Position numbers and translations under genes: made by a program
Part shown: positions 8,860 through 17,150 of the stretch, one piece after another
Numbering within the stretch: the first letter of the stretch is position 1
How the letters are laid out: each line of letters starts with the position of its first letter
DNA from: Pedobacter nototheniae
Lineage (GTDB): Bacteria; Bacteroidota; Bacteroidia; Sphingobacteriales; Sphingobacteriaceae
Assembly: GCF_004335085.1 (NCBI RefSeq)
Contig: NZ_RQRS01000017.1
Span: forward strand, 1-64,000
Direction of reading: 5' to 3'
Length of the DNA: 64,000 nt
Notes under the pieces: model-generated
Told to the model about the DNA's origin: nothing
Databases searched by the model: none
What the model saw: only the letters and a program-made list of their open reading frames with translations

Positions 8860-9171
8860 TTACAGTCCGAAAAGACCGCGGAGGAATACACCGATGAGAG
8901 ATAAAAAGAGGCATGAAAAGAACCATCCCATAACCTGCGCATCGATGTGGTGCTTGCCCATCTGCCAATTGGCATAAACCCTAAGTCCACCTAGGATTCC
9001 TGCGATTGCGCCAATAACCAGTACCAGATCCGAGAGCGAAAAATACCAGCCTTTCACCTCTGCCGAGGCGGAATAAAACTCTGAGATTCCTGGTTGAGCA
9101 TTAGCGGAAAAAGTAGAGAGCAAAAAAAAAGAAGCTGACGCTGCCCTTAAAAAGAATAAAGAAAACCTCAT
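8860..9171 (-). CDS. TraE-like channel component (DUF4134), copy 1
   Basis: This is a second DUF4134 protein of exactly the same length (103 residues). It has a signal peptide ending 'FSANAQ', then helix, 'GGLRVYANWQMGKHHIDAQV' loop and helix. The tail 'MGWFFSCLFLSLIGVFLRGLFG' parallels 'MGWGGSCLFLVLVSVVIKAFFG' in its neighbour, so the two are tandem paralogues that diverged. One may be the main subunit and the other a minor or specialised subunit. Confidence 0.8.
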   Translation of the reverse strand: MRFSLFFLRAASASFFLLSTFSANAQPGISEFYSASAEVKGWYFSLSDLVLVIGAIAGILGGLRVYANWQMGKHHIDAQVMGWFFSCLFLSLIGVFLRGLFGL

Positions 9172-9176
9172 GGAGT

Positions 9177-9509
9177 TTAGTAAGGTATTGCCCGCGTATG
9201 TTCGATGAGGTTGTCTTTCGCAAGGGAAAAAAGCTGTTTTAGTCCAATGCCTCCACTTGAGCTAATTGGACCTGTTGGCAAATAAGGGGCTGGTTTTTCC
9301 TTTTTTTGTGAATCCGTAGGCACAGCCTCCTCTGCTTTCTCTTCCAGGGTAATCAGCTCAGGGGTAAATGTTTGTGCAAAGAAAAGCTCGTCTACCGCAG
9401 TTTCATCTACAGTGCCTCTTTGAGATAGAAAAAGATCAAAAAATAAGTTCAGTAAATAATAAACCAGATATACAATAAAGATTATGGTCAAGAAATTAGT
9501 CCAGCTCAT
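9177..9509 (-). CDS. Small one-helix protein of the tra operon (TraC/TraD position)
   Basis: This 110-residue protein has one N-terminal membrane helix (about residues 6-28, 'LTIIFIVYLVYYLLNLFFDL') and a soluble, Glu/Pro-rich tail ending 'LAKDNLIEHTRAIPY'. It overlaps the upstream traB-like gene by 14 bases and is followed 5 bases later by the first traE copy. The position corresponds to the poorly conserved TraC/TraD slot. I recognise no catalytic motif. Confidence 0.55.
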   Translation of the reverse strand: MSWTNFLTIIFIVYLVYYLLNLFFDLFLSQRGTVDETAVDELFFAQTFTPELITLEEKAEEAVPTDSQKKEKPAPYLPTGPISSSGGIGLKQLFSLAKDNLIEHTRAIPY

Positions 9510-9876
9510 GGGTCATTTTTTTTAGGGTTTGTGAAATATATTCATTTAGCCAGGGGTGGCTTTTTAAAAACTGGTGGAGGGAAAAAACAATGACCCGCGT
9601 CATATCTATATTGGATGCGGCCTTTAATTGCCTCAGCTTGCTCATTGTACGATTATCAATCCGGATAAGGATTTTCTCCTGCCCATCCATATTAAAGTCC
9701 CGCAGGGATGAGAGAAAACTAGCTAGACGCTTGGCGTTCACGGCCGTTTCTTTGGATTCAGTTTTTTTTACACCAATCTTTTCAGCGCCATGACTGGCCT
9801 GGGATTTTTCCGGCAATCCCTTTTCTTCTTGGATCCTTGATTTCAATTGATCGGCAAGGGACTTGATTTCGCTCAT
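9496..9876 (-). CDS. TraB-like/DUF3408-type accessory protein
   Basis: This 126-residue soluble basic protein has a disordered Lys/Glu-rich N-terminus and a C-terminal helical part with 'RIDNRTMSKLRQLKAASNID' followed by 'MTRVIVFSLHQFLKSHPWL'. This resembles the DUF3408 proteins that follow ParA in conjugative transposons, and may be a ribbon-helix-helix-like DNA or ParA partner. Its ATG overlaps the ParA stop by four bases, arguing for a ParA/ParB-like pair. Confidence 0.55.
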   Translation of the reverse strand: MSEIKSLADQLKSRIQEEKGLPEKSQASHGAEKIGVKKTESKETAVNAKRLASFLSSLRDFNMDGQEKILIRIDNRTMSKLRQLKAASNIDMTRVIVFSLHQFLKSHPWLNEYISQTLKKMTHELD

Positions 9877-10514
9877 GTCGATATACCTTTCTTCATAAAG
9901 CTGCCATAGATAAAGTCCATTGCCGGCATAAAAACTGGAATTAAAGAGGCCGGGACATGGATGGTTCCTACCCGCTGAAAATCGATGCGGTCAGAAATAC
10001 CGGGAGAAATCTTTCCAAATCTGGATAGTACCTTGTCTACCTCTTCCCTGGTTTCATACTTTACGGTTGTTTTAATCCTATTTGGCACATACACCATGGG
10101 TGATAAATTATTGATCTCCCGACATACAAGCGAAAAGAGCACTGTACTGTCTACAGAAAATTCATCATAATTAAACGGGCAGATAATGAGTTCCGCGGAA
10201 CTGATAATGGGAATCAATAGGTCATCGTCCATTTTACCCGGAAGATCAATGAGTACAAACTCATCCCTATTTTGGTTAAGCAGTTCCAGCAGAGCCGGGA
10301 AGTACTTAAGATCAGAGGGAATAACCTCGTAGAGGGGATCGTTCTCCAGAATTTTTGCCTTTTCAAACTTGCCTGAAATCGAAGCCTGGTAGTCCATATC
10401 CAGAACGGTAACCTTCTTTTTTTTAAGCATTGAGAGGAAATAGGCCAGTAACAGGCAGAGTGTACTTTTACCGGCTCCCCCTTTCTGATTTCCAATTAAT
10501 ATAACCATAAGCAT
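9873..10514 (-). CDS. traA: ParA-type ATPase TraA
   Basis: This 213-residue P-loop ATPase of the ParA/MinD family has the deviant Walker A 'NQKGGAGKST' at about residues 8-17, 'VLDMDYQAS' as the A' motif and 'FVLIDLPGKMDDD' as Walker B. ParA proteins at this position usually position relaxosome or conjugation machinery. The start at 10514 or the ATG two codons later are both plausible. It follows the relaxase gene by 6 bases. Confidence 0.88.
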   Translation of the reverse strand: MLMVILIGNQKGGAGKSTLCLLLAYFLSMLKKKKVTVLDMDYQASISGKFEKAKILENDPLYEVIPSDLKYFPALLELLNQNRDEFVLIDLPGKMDDDLLIPIISSAELIICPFNYDEFSVDSTVLFSLVCREINNLSPMVYVPNRIKTTVKYETREEVDKVLSRFGKISPGISDRIDFQRVGTIHVPASLIPVFMPAMDFIYGSFMKKGIST

Positions 10515-10520
10515 AAAAAT

Positions 10521-11711
10521 TTAACGTGTATTGGTTCTTGCTTTTTTTTGCCTGCGCCTATTCCGTCCGAGGATCTGCTCATCATCAATATCATCAGAGA
10601 TGTCTATATCCAAAGAGAATTCGCCAATGGATATACAATCATGCATTTCAACCTCGTCAGCAGGAAATATTGACTCTGATGGATTTTCAAGGAGCATCTC
10701 TTCCTTTGGAGAAAACTGATTTTCATAAATACCCTCCGAAATGGGTATTAACGTTTTTAAGTCTTCGGTTTGGCGTAAAGTCTCCATAAACTTAGTTAGA
10801 GACATAATATCGCCACCTTTAAAAACTTCCTTGGTGGAATGGTCTAAAATGGTATAGCCATATGGCGGCTTGTCACCTTTAAAATGAAATACAAACTTAA
10901 GGCCGAATGAAGAAGATAGTTTTTCGCTTAACTCAGAGGTATAGCCTATTACTTTTCCCTTCTCGCCACCTGGAAGATCTTCCCTGATCGCTTGGATTCT
11001 GGAATCGGTAATTGGCCTATATTTTTCAAAAACCTGTTTTAACTGTTCCTTTCTTTTCTGGTCAGGTGAAAACCGGGCAATTTTTTGTTCTATTTTATCT
11101 AAGCTTACACTGCCCACTTTTTCACCATATTTTGAGAGATCAAGCGTATCCTCCAGAACTTTTAATGCATATCCCTGTCTTTCAAGCAACATCATAAACT
11201 GCGCCTTATTGGAGAAGCTGTATTGAAGTGCCCTCGTCAAAGCTTTTTCAGCAGCATGTTTCTCATCATTACCGATAAGTTTATTCAGTACCTTATAAGC
11301 CCTGATCTTCTCAAAGCTGTCCGAAATCTTTTTCCCTTCCAGGTCTATTCTTGAAGAGACCATGTGGATGTGATTATTCTGCGTGTCCTTGTGGAAAATG
11401 AGAAGATACGGCTGATTTCCATAACCCATGCCCTCTAGCCAGCCTTCGGCCAGCGTAACTAGTTCCCCCTTGTCCAAGCTTCTGCCCTTTGAAGATATCA
11501 TTGCATGAAATTGCGGATATACAACCCTGCGGTTTCTGCTCGCTAGGGATGAGAGGTAGTTTATATAATCTCCAGGCCTGATCTCAGATAGCCCTTGCAG
11601 CGCCCCAAAACCGGACACCTTTACCAGTTCTCCCTTATTTTTTTCAACTTTATTGGTATTATACCTAATTGCCCTAAAAGTCTTTGATTTCCAAAGAATT
11701 TTTACAATCAT
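10521..11711 (-). CDS. mobB: Relaxase / mobilisation nuclease (MobB type)
   Basis: This 396-residue protein nicks oriT and leads the transferred strand. The N-terminal relaxase domain shows 'YPQFHAMIS' near residue 65 and the metal-binding histidine motif 'NNHIHMVSSRID' near residues 112-123. A candidate nucleophilic Tyr is in the 'AIRYNTNKVEKNKGE' segment near residue 17. The C-terminal 130 residues are acidic, then basic at the very end ('GRNRRRQKKARTNTR'). The mobA start lies upstream with a 3-base gap. Confidence 0.88.
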   Translation of the reverse strand: MIVKILWKSKTFRAIRYNTNKVEKNKGELVKVSGFGALQGLSEIRPGDYINYLSSLASRNRRVVYPQFHAMISSKGRSLDKGELVTLAEGWLEGMGYGNQPYLLIFHKDTQNNHIHMVSSRIDLEGKKISDSFEKIRAYKVLNKLIGNDEKHAAEKALTRALQYSFSNKAQFMMLLERQGYALKVLEDTLDLSKYGEKVGSVSLDKIEQKIARFSPDQKRKEQLKQVFEKYRPITDSRIQAIREDLPGGEKGKVIGYTSELSEKLSSSFGLKFVFHFKGDKPPYGYTILDHSTKEVFKGGDIMSLTKFMETLRQTEDLKTLIPISEGIYENQFSPKEEMLLENPSESIFPADEVEMHDCISIGEFSLDIDISDDIDDEQILGRNRRRQKKARTNTR

Positions 11712-11714
11712 AAA

Positions 11715-12131
11715 TTAAGCCTTTAATAACCTGAGTAATTCCCTGGTTGCTCTCTCCATTCCTCTAAATATTGAAATGTAATCAGTAAAAATCGTGTTGA
11801 ACTGAAGTACAATTTCAGCAGAGAGCATTCCTCGTTTATTTAAAAAGTTCGCATGCCGGGCAAGCTGGTTAATGTTGTTTCCTGACCTACCGATCTCTGC
11901 ACCGATCTGGTTCAGGTGTTTTAAAACTTCAACAGCATTGATTTTATTTGAAACCGCAGAGGAGATTAAAAGCCTTTGCCGCAAGAAATCACTTTCTTTC
12001 AATCCAAGGGAAAGCCAAAGGTTTCGGAGTAAAGCATATTCTTCCTCGGTAAATCTGGCCTTAATGAACCTGGTTCTTTTACCATCTAATTTTAAAGGCC
12101 TCCCATTCTTTTTCTTGGTCATATTCAACAA
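11715..12131 (-). CDS. mobA: MobA/MobC-like relaxosome protein
   Basis: This 138-residue basic protein resembles relaxosome accessory proteins with a ribbon-helix-helix DNA-binding fold. 'RTRFIKARFTEEEYALLRNL' near the start is the RHH-like strand and helix, and 'GRSGNNINQLARHAN' is the classic MobC-family signature. It would bind oriT, which probably lies just upstream, and recruit the relaxase encoded next. Confidence 0.85.
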   Translation of the reverse strand: MLNMTKKKNGRPLKLDGKRTRFIKARFTEEEYALLRNLWLSLGLKESDFLRQRLLISSAVSNKINAVEVLKHLNQIGAEIGRSGNNINQLARHANFLNKRGMLSAEIVLQFNTIFTDYISIFRGMERATRELLRLLKA

Positions 12132-12182
12132 TTAAGGGACATCCTCCGAAGAAGAAAAAACTAGTTGCGACGTTTTTTCCAT

Positions 12183-12253
12183 CCCGCTACGCCCCCAAGG
12201 CGAAAAAAAGCGGGCAAGTTATAGGGTTTTTGAGCAACAAAAACACAACTTGC
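12183..12253. other. Candidate oriT region with nested inverted repeats
   Basis: Two inverted repeats lie just upstream of mobA: CCCGCT (12183-12188) with AGCGGG (12209-12214), and GCAAGTT (12214-12220) with AACTTGC (12247-12253). Origins of transfer of mobilisable Bacteroidota elements are usually next to mobA/mobB and carry such repeats. The nick site cannot be located by eye. A regulatory role for the repeats is also possible. Confidence 0.45.
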
Positions 12254-12368
12254 AGGCTAAAAAACCAAAATACACCTACAATAACGAAAGGATAAAAACC
12301 AAAAAATTTAAGCTTGGTTTATTAGGATTTTGTTAAAAAGTATTCCGGCAAAAGAGGAAGCCTAAAGC

Positions 12369-12376
12369 TATCTTTG
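12369..12376 (+). promoter_or_regulatory. Bacteroidota -7 box (TAnnTTTG) before the DUF6965-type gene
   Basis: TATCTTTG matches the Bacteroidota -7 consensus TAnnTTTG exactly. It ends only four bases before the ATG at 12381, so a transcript from it would start at or near the start codon. I do not see a well-spaced -33 TTTG. Confidence 0.4.
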
Positions 12377-12380
12377 CCAG

Positions 12381-12587
12381 ATGGAGCTGCAGGAATTAGA
12401 AGAGTTTTTCAAGAATTGCCAGAGACCGGAAATGCCGGTGTTTTTAAATGAGGCAACAAAAGTAACTGACTTTGATTTATTTCTAGAGAGCCATTTCGGG
12501 CCACTTAGAGCTAATCCGGAAAGTAAAATCAATAAGCCACTATTAGTAAGACTAAAAATGATGAAACTTATCATTGAGTCTAACTAG
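12381..12587 (+). CDS. DUF6965-type small protein
   Basis: This 68-residue soluble protein runs against the mob/tra direction. The layout 'ELEEFFKNC...P', 'KVTDFDLFLESHFG', 'KPLLVRLKMMKLIIE' matches the short DUF6965 family as I remember it; the function is unknown. It sits between the primase and mobA genes, a common place for small accessory genes on such elements. I see no ribosome binding site of usual strength ahead of the ATG. Confidence 0.6.
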   Translation: MELQELEEFFKNCQRPEMPVFLNEATKVTDFDLFLESHFGPLRANPESKINKPLLVRLKMMKLIIESN

Positions 12588-12680
12588 CTAAATCTATATC
12601 CACATATTTCTATATAAGAATATCCACATATACCGATAGAGGCATATGCTCAATATTTACAATAGTTATATATTCATATA

Positions 12681-13652
12681 TCAACGTGTTATACCAAAAC
12701 CATTCTCTACACTAAAAGGCATAGGCTTAACAATAGATTTTTCAATTTGCCTTAGATCAGCCACAAGCTTTTCATTATAATCCTTAAACCCTGCATATTT
12801 GAACGAACAGTCTATACTTCCATGTACATCTCGGATAAATTCCTGCGCAGCAGATTTTCCTGCTTTATCATGGTCAAAATAAAGTTCAATAGAACCAAAC
12901 TGGTTTGACCTACCCTTGGCAGCCTGTAGAAACGAAAGGGAATTTAACACCAATATGGATGCAGGATCCTGTGGATGTTCGACTTTCCAGCTCAGAAAAT
13001 CAAAGTAACCTTCAAAGACACCTAGCCTGTCAACAGCCCCCTGCAAAAAACTCATTCCCTTGTGCCCCAGGCAACCCTTAAAATATTTGTTGCGTACCTC
13101 CCAGCCACCATTCTCATTTGGCCATGCAGAAGCAAAGTAATTCCTGCGCTTATTGCTGCTGTCCATGACCGAATAATAAAGTTCATATAAATAACCACCT
13201 GCAACGCTGTGTACTCCCCTGCCTTTAAGATATGAGCTGATGACATCGTTGCCGATTGATTCATTTACTACTTCTACTTCATATCTTGGAACTTTGAAGG
13301 GCAAGGGCCTTCGGGAATTATCAACAGGCACATCCGCGGTTTTCTCAAGGTTTATTTTTGCATACTCTACGATTTTTTTAAGAACCTCAGGAAAGCTTGA
13401 GGGATACCAATATGCAAGGCCAAAATCGATTATGCTTCCGCTTTTTATTCCCGATACTCCTGCACCGCCATGGTCAAACCAGACCCCCAGATTATCATTT
13501 ACACAAAGTGAGGCAGTATATTCTTCACGCAACATACTTAGAAAAAAATACTCTCCCCCCGATACTTTCTGGGGACTGAACCCCAAGTTCTTCAAAAGAT
13601 CGAGGAGCGATACTTTCTCCTTGATCTCATTAACGTTTAAAAAAGCTGACAT
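12681..13652 (-). CDS. Mobile-element primase (Toprim domain, DnaG-like)
   Basis: This 323-residue protein begins with a CHC2-type fold without zinc cysteines ('GEYFFLSMLREEYTASLCVN', then 'VWFDHGGAGVSG' and 'GSIIDFGLAYW'). The C-terminal half is a Toprim domain: the acidic residue in 'FEGYFDFLSW' near 214 and the DxD-like 'LYFDHDKAGKSAAQEF' near 254. Such primases prime the transferred strand in the recipient or support element replication. It stands alone, with a terminator just upstream. Confidence 0.82.
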   Translation of the reverse strand: MSAFLNVNEIKEKVSLLDLLKNLGFSPQKVSGGEYFFLSMLREEYTASLCVNDNLGVWFDHGGAGVSGIKSGSIIDFGLAYWYPSSFPEVLKKIVEYAKINLEKTADVPVDNSRRPLPFKVPRYEVEVVNESIGNDVISSYLKGRGVHSVAGGYLYELYYSVMDSSNKRRNYFASAWPNENGGWEVRNKYFKGCLGHKGMSFLQGAVDRLGVFEGYFDFLSWKVEHPQDPASILVLNSLSFLQAAKGRSNQFGSIELYFDHDKAGKSAAQEFIRDVHGSIDCSFKYAGFKDYNEKLVADLRQIEKSIVKPMPFSVENGFGITR

Positions 13653-14220
13653 ACCGATTTAGTTTTAGAATTTTCAGAAACAAAAAAGGGGCTTATCGCC
13701 CCTTTAAAATAGAACCCAAAAAGAAGGGCCTCTATATATTGTAATTTTGGAACTACTCGCGTCGATTTCTACAAACCGGACTTATCGTCTGCCAATGCGC
13801 TTTCACCTTTTTGACGTCATCTCAAAGCTTCGCAAAATTCCCTTCAATTCAAAGGGTAATGTTTCATTCCTGAATGTCAAAGACCAACTCTTTTGTTGGC
13901 TCAAAATTCAGTATGTGCAAGACGATTTATTGACACTATGAAAATAGTGTGAGCGATTTTTATAAGGCTATTTTTGCCTTGATCTGAAAGTTATTTAATG
14001 GAGATCAGATTTGTTATAAATTTTACATTCATCAGTTTAGTTGATTACTGTTCCATTTTTATTAAACAGAAGAGAATTTTCATTAAATCACTAGCATTTT
14101 ATTTACAAAAACTATAACACTTTTATTTAGGTGTGTAATTTTTTTAATCTGGATTATTTTGAGGATATCCTGCGATATGAGAAAAATTATACAAAGTGAA
14201 ATTGGCAATTTGGTTGATTA
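13653..14220. other. Gap between primase and rteC; one terminator, no convincing gene
   Basis: This 568-base AT-rich stretch holds a hairpin terminator near its left edge. A 64-codon plus-strand frame at 13747-13941 has no ribosome binding site, family likeness or coding-like composition, and I do not count it as a gene. The part next to rteC is very AT-rich and shows nothing else. Confidence 0.5.
13685..13705 (-). terminator. Rho-independent terminator
   Basis: AAGGGGC and GCCCCTT arms pair around a 5-base loop (13685-13705). On the minus strand the stem is followed by a run of Ts, so it should stop transcription coming from rteC before the primase gene. Confidence 0.7.
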
Positions 14221-15069
14221 TCAATTAAACTTAAGTTTTCTGGCAATATGATCGTTTATGGCATTTCTCATACTGTCTAAATAAACAGTATATCCCTTGC
14301 TTTTCCTTCTAGAAATATCAATGAACTTGCGATAAGCGACACCCAGATCTACATTTAAGCTCTTTTCAAGAATATCAACGACCTGGGATATATCTGCTTT
14401 TCCATTATTCAATGACCCCATAAAATATATGCCATAGGCAAGTTCTACAAGCTTCACTTTATCGTCTGTCCATCTCAGGTTTGAGTTTTTTGACAACAAT
14501 TGAAATATTGAGGATTCTGGATTGCTGTATACCAGTCTGATGCGTGTCAATATAAACTCCCGCAAATGTTCATACGCACGGAATTTAGCAAAGGTATAAT
14601 CTCCCTTTGTCTCGAATTCACCAAAATTCATTGCGGGAAGTATTTTCTGCCTATTGCGCCTTAAAAAGTATTCTTCATCTAGTGCGCTCTGGTCATTGAG
14701 ATAATATTGGTAAAGAAATTGATTTTGTTCAAAATATCTTCTTAAGAAATCCATTTCTCTTATGTAATAAGTTCGGATTGCCTCATCCGTATCTACTGGA
14801 ATATTCGAGACAATATTGAACTGTTCTACAATAAAAATTTTCCAACTGTAAAACTTGGGCTTGATCTGTTTAAAGAAAAAAATCTCTTCTGCTTCCGAGG
14901 AAAAACCTAATCGGTTTGCCAGGGAATTTAAACGGATTGTGCTGCTTTCTATCATTTCAAGGGAGGAGGATAACCTAAGCAGATCACTTATAAGTTCATT
15001 TTTTCCAGCATGAAGCTTAGAGGTCATTTCCAGGTACAGGTGTTCGGATTGGGGGATTAACATACACAA
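14221..15069 (-). CDS. rteC: RteC family regulator
   Basis: This 282-residue protein matches the RteC family of conjugative transposon regulators, known from CTnDOT as activators of excision. Recognisable parts are 'FFFKQIKPKFYSWKIFIVEQ' near residue 83, 'NLRWTDDKVKLVELAYGIYF' near 200 and 'SLNVDLGVAYRKFIDI' near 248, followed by a basic end. No rteA/rteB two-component genes or excisionase lie next to it, so its input and target are probably outside the window. Confidence 0.85.
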   Translation of the reverse strand: MCMLIPQSEHLYLEMTSKLHAGKNELISDLLRLSSSLEMIESSTIRLNSLANRLGFSSEAEEIFFFKQIKPKFYSWKIFIVEQFNIVSNIPVDTDEAIRTYYIREMDFLRRYFEQNQFLYQYYLNDQSALDEEYFLRRNRQKILPAMNFGEFETKGDYTFAKFRAYEHLREFILTRIRLVYSNPESSIFQLLSKNSNLRWTDDKVKLVELAYGIYFMGSLNNGKADISQVVDILEKSLNVDLGVAYRKFIDISRRKSKGYTVYLDSMRNAINDHIARKLKFN

Positions 15070-15273
15070 AGGATTTAGATGAAAAATAGGTTTATTTTAG
15101 GCAGCTAAAATTCAGCCTGCGTTGCTGCAAATTGAATTATTGCAGGCATAGAATCAAGTTGCCTATCGGTTGCACAAATTCTCAACCCCCTGAAAAAATA
15201 GTATTTACAAAGAATCCGATTACTATTTCCTTCTTGAAATTAAGGCCTGAAAATATCTTCGTCCTTGTTAAAA

Positions 15274-15298
15274 GCCTATTGGTGTAACTCCAATAGGC
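15274..15298. repeat. Inverted repeat upstream of the 379-residue gene
   Basis: GCCTATTGG and CCAATAGGC form a perfect 9-base pair of arms around a 7-base loop. It lies about 60 bases before the plus-strand gene at 15360, between that gene and the divergent rteC. There is no T run, so an operator or attenuator is more likely than a terminator. Confidence 0.5.
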
Positions 15299-15359
15299 CC
15301 CGGTGTAAAAACCTTTAACAGCAACATTATTGAACCTAAATTGTAGATAAAAATCACGT

Positions 15360-16499
15360 ATGAACTATCAATTTACTTTTTTTGAGGAGCATTTTCAGAG
15401 CTTACAGACCAAGACCAGCTTTGCAAAAAACTATACCGTAGAATCGAAGAAAAACCTCGAAAGAGAATATGCCAGACTGATCAGATTTTTTAAGGATATT
15501 GCTATAGATCTAAACAATAGGGAAAAAGTTAAGACATATTTTAATTTCCACCAGCAGAATATCACCTTATTGATGGATAAGGTCAGTGCTGAAATTTCGG
15601 AACAGGGAGCCAAAACGAATAAAAAAATAATAGTGGGCTCACTGGAAATTCTGTTGGACAAATTGGAAAGTCTTATAAACTGGATGAGAGAAATTTTTCC
15701 CGGAATTTTCGATCACAAAGGTAAAGTGCCCAAAAGAATTATTTATTCAGAGGAATCTGGAATAAAAGAGGTGTTGAGTCTAATTCTCGACGAGCTTCAG
15801 CAACGGTGTTTCACCAAAGAAGTATTGAAATTGACCAGCGCTATATTAGACGTGGGGCAAATAGTTAGTTTTAGGGATCTGGGATTTTGGAAGAGTAGTT
15901 TTAGAGAAATACATAGAAAAATTATTGAAACCAATTCTACCAATGAATTTGGATTAGTAAAAATCTTTCTAGAAAACGGTATAAATCATAGCCAATTGTA
16001 CAATCATGCAAAACTCTTAATATCAAAGGAGATCGAAAACAAAACAACATTAGGTGAGCAAATCTCATCAGTTTGCCTTTTTCGAAAAGAAATGCGCGTT
16101 TTATTCATTCAGGATCATAAGCTTCAATTTGAGAATAGCCCTGATGTTAAAAGGGCAATCAAGAGATTCTTGAGGGAAGAACTGCTTTTACTTAGAGCGA
16201 TGGAGTTTGTCAATCATGAAGTTGAGGAAGCCGGAATTATGAATGCCAACTATAAGGTATCATTCTCAGTAAAACAATTGGCATTTTTTGTCCATCTGCA
16301 GATGGAAACTGGAATAATTATATGGCAAAGGGCAAAATTTGCGCACCAGTATATAGCTCGACATTTTAGCACTGTAGAACGCGAATCAATCTCAGAAAAG
16401 AGCGCAAGAAACGCGCATTATAATCATGCGAGTGAAGATATCAAAAAAGTTATCGCAAAACTAAGCGAAATGTTGGCTCTGGCCCAGGAGCGATATTAA
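15360..16499 (+). CDS. Conserved hypothetical helical protein next to rteC
   Basis: This 379-residue, apparently all-helical soluble protein has no recognised motif. Its end ('SFSVKQLAFFVHLQMETGII' and a 'HFSTVERESISEKSARNAHY' stretch) looks like the C-terminal region found in a group of Bacteroidota mobile-element proteins that I recall often near RteC. Divergent orientation with rteC suggests shared control. Function is unknown. Confidence 0.5.
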   Translation: MNYQFTFFEEHFQSLQTKTSFAKNYTVESKKNLEREYARLIRFFKDIAIDLNNREKVKTYFNFHQQNITLLMDKVSAEISEQGAKTNKKIIVGSLEILLDKLESLINWMREIFPGIFDHKGKVPKRIIYSEESGIKEVLSLILDELQQRCFTKEVLKLTSAILDVGQIVSFRDLGFWKSSFREIHRKIIETNSTNEFGLVKIFLENGINHSQLYNHAKLLISKEIENKTTLGEQISSVCLFRKEMRVLFIQDHKLQFENSPDVKRAIKRFLREELLLLRAMEFVNHEVEEAGIMNANYKVSFSVKQLAFFVHLQMETGIIIWQRAKFAHQYIARHFSTVERESISEKSARNAHYNHASEDIKKVIAKLSEMLALAQERY

Positions 16500-16611
16500 G
16501 GCTAATAGAGGAAAACTGGTGTATTGATATGTGCAGTGGGGGTTGCACTCGGCTAAAAATTCTGCAACTTGACAAAATATTAAAATCACCGTTCTTTATC
16601 CCAAAAAGATT

Positions 16612-17061
16612 ATGAACGGTGAAGATTACACATTGAAACTAAGTGCTTTCAATCCCCTCTCAGCAGGTCTCAAAGCATACATTGCTACTATCGCACAAAA
16701 AATACCTTATTTAAAAGGTCAAGCGCTTTTTATATCGCGGGAGAAGAATCTGTTTTTTCCCCTAATTGAAAAAGGGACACTGCACATAATTGCCATTGAT
16801 AAAGACACGGATGAGGAGATTATTATTGGTACTAACCGCACAAACGATTTTTTGTATCACTTTGCTAAAATAATTCCTGGATCAAGGTATGAGCTTTATG
16901 TAGAATTTTTAGAAGATTGTTCTATAATCGCAATAAGCGAAAAGCACTTCTCCAATCTGATGAAATTGTTCTTCGATGCATACTTGCTTGACCTAAACTT
17001 CACATCATTTCATTTCAACAGACTATTTACAATCCTGTTTAAAATTAATAAAACTGAGTAG
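16612..17061 (+). CDS. Crp/Fnr-like sensor domain protein lacking a DNA-binding domain
   Basis: The 149 residues look like a cyclic-nucleotide-binding-type beta-roll ('KGQALFISREKNLFFPLIEK', 'GTLHIIAIDKDTDEEIIIG'). Usual Crp-type proteins carry an HTH after this, but here the chain ends at 'FNRLFTILFKINKTE'. It may be a truncated regulator or a sensor acting through a partner, such as the full-length Crp-like protein 90 bases downstream. The match is weak. Confidence 0.4.
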   Translation: MNGEDYTLKLSAFNPLSAGLKAYIATIAQKIPYLKGQALFISREKNLFFPLIEKGTLHIIAIDKDTDEEIIIGTNRTNDFLYHFAKIIPGSRYELYVEFLEDCSIIAISEKHFSNLMKLFFDAYLLDLNFTSFHFNRLFTILFKINKTE

Positions 17062-17150
17062 CCGGTTCAAAAAAAGTATCACGTCCGCTAAAACTTATTA
17101 ATTATCATTTTATCGCACCCACAAAAGGTTCACTAAAAATCATTTATCAA

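Noticed and set aside
8510..8968. Long minus-strand frame overlapping both traE copies
   Set aside because: It is a shifted reading of the two DUF4134 genes, which have signal peptides and family motifs.
13747..13941. 64-codon plus-strand frame upstream of the primase
   Set aside because: No start signal and no coding-like pattern.
16529..16548. Short GTGCA/TGCAC hairpin after the 379-residue gene
   Set aside because: Arms of only 5 bases and no T run; too weak to call a terminator.
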